A stretch of 35,592 nucleotides of DNA from positions 1 through 35,592 of the forward strand of contig JAAAIG010000367.1 of the NCBI GenBank assembly GCA_015852425.1, given 5' to 3'. The number at the start of each line of letters is the position of its first letter. Positions within the stretch are counted from its first letter, which is position 1. The stretch is from Gryganskiella cystojenkinii. Its lineage: Eukaryota > Mortierellomycota > Mortierellomycetes > Mortierellales > Mortierellaceae. Position numbers and translations under genes: made by a program. This document shows positions 30,873 through 35,592 of this stretch, one piece after another. The notes under the pieces are model-generated. The model was not told where the DNA came from, made no database searches, and saw nothing but the letters and a program-made list of their open reading frames with translations.

Positions 30873-31855
30873 CGTACTTTGAATGTGAGTGTATGTTGAA
30901 TGAAGAGAGAGCAGAGGAGAGGAGAGGAGTGCAAGGAAGGAATGAGGAAACAAAACAAAAAGAAGTAAACTGCAATCAAGACAGGGCTCCAGGGTGTCGG
31001 TTCCCCACGCCCACTTCTTTTGTCGCTTTCTCCGTTTGCCGAATGAAATCAACGGCCGATTGAATTCGCACGTGACATTTATCTTCATTGGACACCGAGT
31101 ATTGATGAGACGTGTTCCCTTGCAAGTGAGAACAACAAACAGTTCTTTGTCGAAGCATCTCCTTATGATGCCAAATTGGTTATGGTATCGCTGTGGCTGA
31201 GCTATTATGCCTCCTCTTTTCCTATTTTACCAGGACCCATTTTTTTCAGTTTAGTTCGGTGAAATCAGAATTGGTCCCACTCATGAAGGGGTTTCGCCGG
31301 TTGCTCTAGTTCCAACTCGTAGGTCAGGTACCCGAAATAACTTGTTTTTTTTTGTCTCTATCAACTTGACAGAAGGGAATATAAGAACATCGAATCCCGA
31401 TTTGATCCTTTCCCTCCAGATTCTGGACCCTTCTTGGTTTCCTTCCATTCTCAACCAACGGAAACGTCGCATGGTTCAAGAGGGTGATCAGGGTGCGTGT
31501 GCCGTCCCGTACTGACTTTATCTTTCAGGGAGACTCTCCCTCCCCCCCAACCCCAAACTGACGTACCCAGCTGTCGTAGGTTGTCGACAGCCAACCTTCT
31601 TTTGCCTCTTCCTCCCCACTTTGTCTTTCTCTCTCCTTCTCTTCTTTGTTCTCCTTACATATCCCTCTCGTTGTCCTCTGCTCTGGTATGACTATCTTAT
31701 TGACCTACGTTTGAACCGTTGTACAACTACCCATTTTTTTTTTACCTGTCAACCGCCCAAAGCAGCATCGACTCAGTCACTCAGCACCAGCACCGGCAAC
31801 AGCAGCCAGAAAAACAACATATCAGCAGCCATAACCTCACATTAAACGTACAGGC
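30873..31855. other. Intergenic between divergent genes
   Basis: No gene is seen. The segment contains two divergent promoters. The right half (31500-31850) is strongly CT-rich, then CAG/CA-rich leading to the ATG at 31856, a common fungal leader pattern. Confidence 0.5.
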
Positions 31856-33296
31856 ATGATCATACAGCAGCAGCACCGACACCCTCTCCATGTTTGCATT
31901 TTCATTATCTCTTTCTTTTTCTTGGCCGCCTCTTGTCTCGTGTCACCACTAACAGAAGCCGCCACAGGGTGTCAACACTACAACGGCGGTGCGTCCAATT
32001 GTCCCGCAGAGGCACCATGCTGCCACTCCGGATGGTGTTCCAACGCAGAGTCGTTTTGCTCTCTTGCTCTGGGATGTCAACCCGAAAACTCGTTCAGTCC
32101 CGACACATGTTTACCTCTACCACTCTGTACATCCTTCACCGAGGTAACCTAATGCGCTGTCAGGCAGCAGTTTTCAACCAATGATCGCTTTCTCGTGGGC
32201 TAATACGTAATATGTCTCGATACGTTAGAACTTTGACACACCGGAGACCATGATCGCCCTCGCAAACTTCTCGGGAAACCCTGCAGATGCATCCTGGACT
32301 TCAGATTTCTTGCCAAGCAATGCGAAAATCGAAAACGGAAACCTCGTCCTTACGCTCCTACCGGGTAGCAATGTCAACAAGTTCGGCAACAAACCCGGTT
32401 TTGGTGCCACAGTGTCTTCGACGCGCTGGATGCTCTACGGGACCGTGACTGCACGAATCAAATCCGGTTCCCCAAGTCGTGGTATCGTTTCTTCCTTCAT
32501 CTACCGCTCTGCATTGACAGGAGATGAAATCGATTACGAATGGGTTGGTCAGTACCCGTCTGAGGTACAATCCAATTATTATTATCATACACCGTCAACC
32601 ATGGACCCCAAGGATATCGATTACTCTCATTCCAGACGACACAGCATCACCACCATGCAGGCAGAACAAACACTCTTGCAGGATTACCAGACCTACACGA
32701 TCGAATGGTTGCCCGATAAATTAACCTGGTACATCAATGGGCAAGTTGTCCGGACCGTCTTGAAATCCGAAGTGGGTGGAACGCAATACCCTGATACACC
32801 AAGTCAGATCCAGTTCAGTATCTGGGACGGAGGTCTTGGCGACCCGGCCACAATGGAATGGGCCGGGGGTCCAACAGATTGGTCTCCGACCCGACAACCC
32901 TACCAGATGTACGTTGATTCTGTCGATATCGTGTGCTACTCACCTGCAGATCCTGATCAGACATGGCCACCAGAAGATCAAGGGTTTCAAAACTTTGTGA
33001 ACCCCTTGGATCAGAATCCTCAGTCACCATTGAGAAAGGATGCCATCGTACTGGGCGACAATGCACCAACGTTCTCGACATTTGACCAAGGTGGATTGCA
33101 CTGGGGACGGTTCTTGGGAGGAGGCAAGAGCTTGGTTGGAGGCAGATATCCAATCCCGACCTCAAACAAGAAAAATTCCGCAATGAGCCGGTTCGAGGCA
33201 TTGAGGCAGTGTGGTCGAACCAGCGGTACGAGTCGATGGGAGATCATGGTCGTTGCCTTGTCTGCGATCGCAATCGCGTTCTTCGGTCTGGCATAA
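31856..33296 (+). CDS. Crh-type GH16 cell-wall transglycosylase, GPI-anchored
   Basis: Exon 1 (31856-32143) and exon 2 (32229-33296), with GTAACC donor and TTAG acceptor, give 451 residues. There is a signal peptide (hydrophobic residues 12-30). A Cys-rich N-terminal segment (nine Cys at 39-91, with CCHSGWC) resembles the module found before many fungal Crh catalytic domains. The GH16 domain carries DEIDYE at 195-200; E196 and E200 are the expected nucleophile and acid/base, with D198 between. YRSALTGDEIDYEWVG and YTIEWLPDKLTWYING are typical. A hydrophobic C-terminus (VVALSAIAIAFFGLA) fits GPI anchoring. Crh enzymes link chitin to beta-glucan in the wall. Confidence 0.93.
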
Positions 33297-33522
33297 GAAT
33301 ACCTGATCGCTTTCTCGCCTCTATATATTACATGGCTCCCTCCTTGAACATAGCGCCCTGCAACAGCTGCTAGAGACTTATCATGTGCAATGTCGAATAT
33401 ACCCTTTCCGGTTCTTCATAAAAAATTCTTTTTTTTTTATTTACAAAATTGTGTGTTTGAAGTGTTTGTTCGATCCAAAAACGTTGATACGATTACGGTG
33501 TAATACATGTTCGCTAAGCTCT

Positions 33523-35592
33523 TTAAAAAGCACGAGGGTTGCATTGGATACCATTCTTGCCACCGCCAACAATAGCTGCGACCTTGGCTCCAAACTCGAA
33601 GGGGTTGCCGTTGTAGAAGACCAAACCAGTAGGACCAGCGGGCAGACCGACAATATCGGCCAAGTTCCAGCTGACAAGAGCAACAGCCTCCTTCTCGGAA
33701 ATGTTCAAGTCCGAACGAGCCCAACCGGCGATCCAGGACAACTGACGAACATCCTCGGGTTCAAGCGCGGCCAAACCGACCTTGACACCAGCCTTGTAAA
33801 GGATCGACAATCCAGTCTCGTTCGACAAGGGAGCACCGGGCAAGCACTGCTGGGCAGTCCATTGGGTAGGCGTGCAGAGGTAAGGTCTCAAGATAACACC
33901 GACCTCAGCCTCAGCCAGAGCATCAGCAACAGTCCAGGCTTCGGTCGCACCAATGATCGACAATTTGATCTGAGCACCGTTCTTCTCGAGCTGCTTCTTC
34001 AACTGGAGAAGACGAAGGATCTCATCGCGGTTGTAAATCTCAACAACAAGAGGGATCTTGCCACGAGCAACCAACGAGAACTCGTCGTTAGGGTGGAAAA
34101 GCTCCGAAAGACCCTTCTCAAGAGCGGAACGAAGGAACGCAAACTGGGACGAAATCGTAGGGAACAACAGGGACTTGGCCTCCTGACCGATACGGACATG
34201 GAGCGCAACCTTCTCCTTGAGGATCGCATTCTTGGGTGAGATTGCAGACTCGGCACCGGTCAGGAACGCAACAGAGACACCCTGGATGACATGCTGCGAG
34301 GATGGGGACGTAACACCGACGAGGACACCGGCCTTGTAAGCCTCATCCATATGAAGACCACCAAACTTGAGACCGTCCGCGGCATCAATGACATCGGGCA
34401 ACAAACCGTGATGACCATCACCGGTCGTCTCCTCGGCAGCAATCTCCTGCAAGCCCAGGTTAGGAGCACCGACGGACAACAACGAGGGCACGACAACACC
34501 CTCACCACCGAGGTCATAGACGGGGGTGTCCTTCTTACCCATGGCAGCGACCTCACGGTGGCAGCGACCAGCGCAAACAACGCTGCCGTCCTCGACAATG
34601 ACCGTCAAATCGCCCTCAGCGCTAAACTCCTCAGAACCTTCGAGAAGAATCTTCTTGATACCGGTAAAGACACCAGTCTCAGCGTTGACCGTGCACGAAT
34701 CCTCGCCCTTGGGGATAGTGAGCTCAGGCAACTCCTTGAACTCGAAGGGCTTGTCTTGCTCAGTCCAGGTCTCGGGCTTGACGTTCTCGATCTGGGCGAT
34801 ACCGTCAATATAAACCTGGAGAGGGTGAGCACCCAGGGACAAGGGGTGCTTCTCCCAAATGACGACATCGGCATCCATACCGACGGCGATCTTGCCGACA
34901 CGATGGCCCAATCCAAGGGCCTTGGCGGGGACCGAGGTGACGGAGGCGATCGAAAGAGTCTCGGAGAGACCATAATGGTGAGCCTGGGCGGCTTCGTAGA
35001 CCAAGTGCTGAGAGTTCAAGACGGGGTGGTCAGACTTCATGGCGACGGGGATACCAGCCTCGGCGAGGATCTTTGGGGCATCGACAGAGCTCTGGAAAGC
35101 CTCCTTCTTGTAACTAAAAGAGTTAATGTAATAAATGCTTTAGTTTTGCCTGCTCATTCACAGTAATGCGCATGATAATCAAATAATCGTCAAGAACAAA
35201 AAAACTTTACCCAAACTTGCCAGCAAAGGTGGCAACGGTGGGAACGTTCTTGTACGCACGCTTCAGGATCTCGGGAACACGGTAAGCATCCAAACCGTGA
35301 TGGAAAGCCGAGATCTTGAACTTGAACTCGTTTGAGTGACGAACCATAGCCTCAATATCATGGGTCTCATAACAATGAATGTTCAACTTGACATCATCAC
35401 GCAAGATTCCGACCAAGGACTCGTACTGAAGGTCCTCGGGGAAGGGCTTGTCCAAACGATGACGACCAAACTTGGGCAAGCTCTCGGCAGCGCTACACCA
35501 ATCGTCCTGAGCACGCTTGAGTTCCGTGGCCTTGGCGAACTGATCTCTGAGGAGCCAACCCTCACCGAGACGGGTCGAGGGCATCTCGTTGC
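33523..35592 (-). CDS. Tandem amidohydrolase-family protein (annotated CE9-like in fungi), 5' part missing
   Basis: The gene runs off the window end. Visible exons are 35592-35211 and 35113-33523, joined by a GTAAAG...TTTTAG intron. The first domain shows amidohydrolase metal/active-site elements LNIHCYETHD, FHHGLDAYR and SDHPVLNS (the His, His and Asp of strands 5, 6 and 8). The N-terminal HxH is beyond the window. GHRVGKIAVGMDADVVIW closes the first composite domain. A second, degenerate copy follows: VVPSLLSVGAPNLGL replaces the usual metal-binding HxH. Fungal genomes name such proteins carbohydrate esterase family 9 or imidazolonepropionase-like; the true substrate is unknown. Codon use is strongly C-biased at third positions, suggesting high expression. 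Confidence 0.85.

Noticed and set aside
34291..35166. Long plus-strand open frame of 291 codons
   Set aside because: Antisense shadow of the C-biased amidohydrolase gene; its composition (many Gly, Leu, Thr and Asp) mirrors the opposite strand and has no recognisable domain.
1..35592. CRISPR arrays, tRNA, rRNA or riboswitches
   Set aside because: No regularly spaced repeats, cloverleaf or rRNA-like sequence were seen; the tandem repeats present are simple microsatellites.

Overview
The window looks like a nuclear contig from an early-diverging fungus, most likely Mortierellomycotina or a relative in Mucoromycota. The grounds are spliceosomal introns with GTAAGT-type donors and AG acceptors, F-box/LRR proteins, a Crinkler (CRN) gene of the type found in Mortierella and arbuscular mycorrhizal fungi, a Crh-type wall transglycosylase, a peroxisomal enoyl-CoA isomerase ending in SKL, and many small lineage-specific secreted or membrane proteins. 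The taxonomic call is inference; no rRNA or marker gene is present. A 10-N gap at 21387-21396 shows that this is an assembled scaffold.

Layout. Positions 1-4340 hold a protein with three copies of a Cys/Trp domain, two weak secreted-type fragments, and a duplicated promoter/leader block. Positions 4344-6644 carry a large F-box/LRR gene. Positions 6645-8280 hold a possible gene fragment and a four-helix membrane protein with a leader intron. Positions 8330-11713 are a mobile-element graveyard: a decayed Mutator-like (MULE) transposase on the minus strand lies head-to-head with a decayed Fanzor gene on the plus strand. Fanzor is the eukaryotic relative of TnpB RNA-guided nucleases, and this copy has an XPG-like N-terminus. 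Positions 12023-15171 hold a CRN gene (header, P-loop NTPase, PD-(D/E)XK-like nuclease) broken by a stop codon and a frame break.

Positions 15717-20095 contain three consecutive minus-strand genes for single-pass membrane proteins. They share an architecture (N-terminal membrane helix, low-complexity tail) and carry PPxY/LPxY motifs, the ligands of WW domains in Nedd4/Rsp5 ubiquitin ligases. Positions 21558-22991 encode two small secreted proteins, one Tyr/Arg-rich and one with a nine-tryptophan glycine-rich tail. The rest is more ordinary: a SUB2/UAP56-type DEAD-box helicase (23695-25351), a second F-box gene with a probable frameshift (26853-28759), a seven-exon peroxisomal delta3,delta2-enoyl-CoA isomerase (28993-30872), a Crh-type GH16 enzyme (31856-33296) and the 3' part of a tandem amidohydrolase gene (33523 to the window end).

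The most notable items are the XPG-like/Fanzor relic next to a MULE relic, the broken CRN beside it, the PPxY membrane-protein cluster, and the triplicated Cys/Trp domain protein with its duplicated promoter. All splice sites and families were read by eye. No database search was run.
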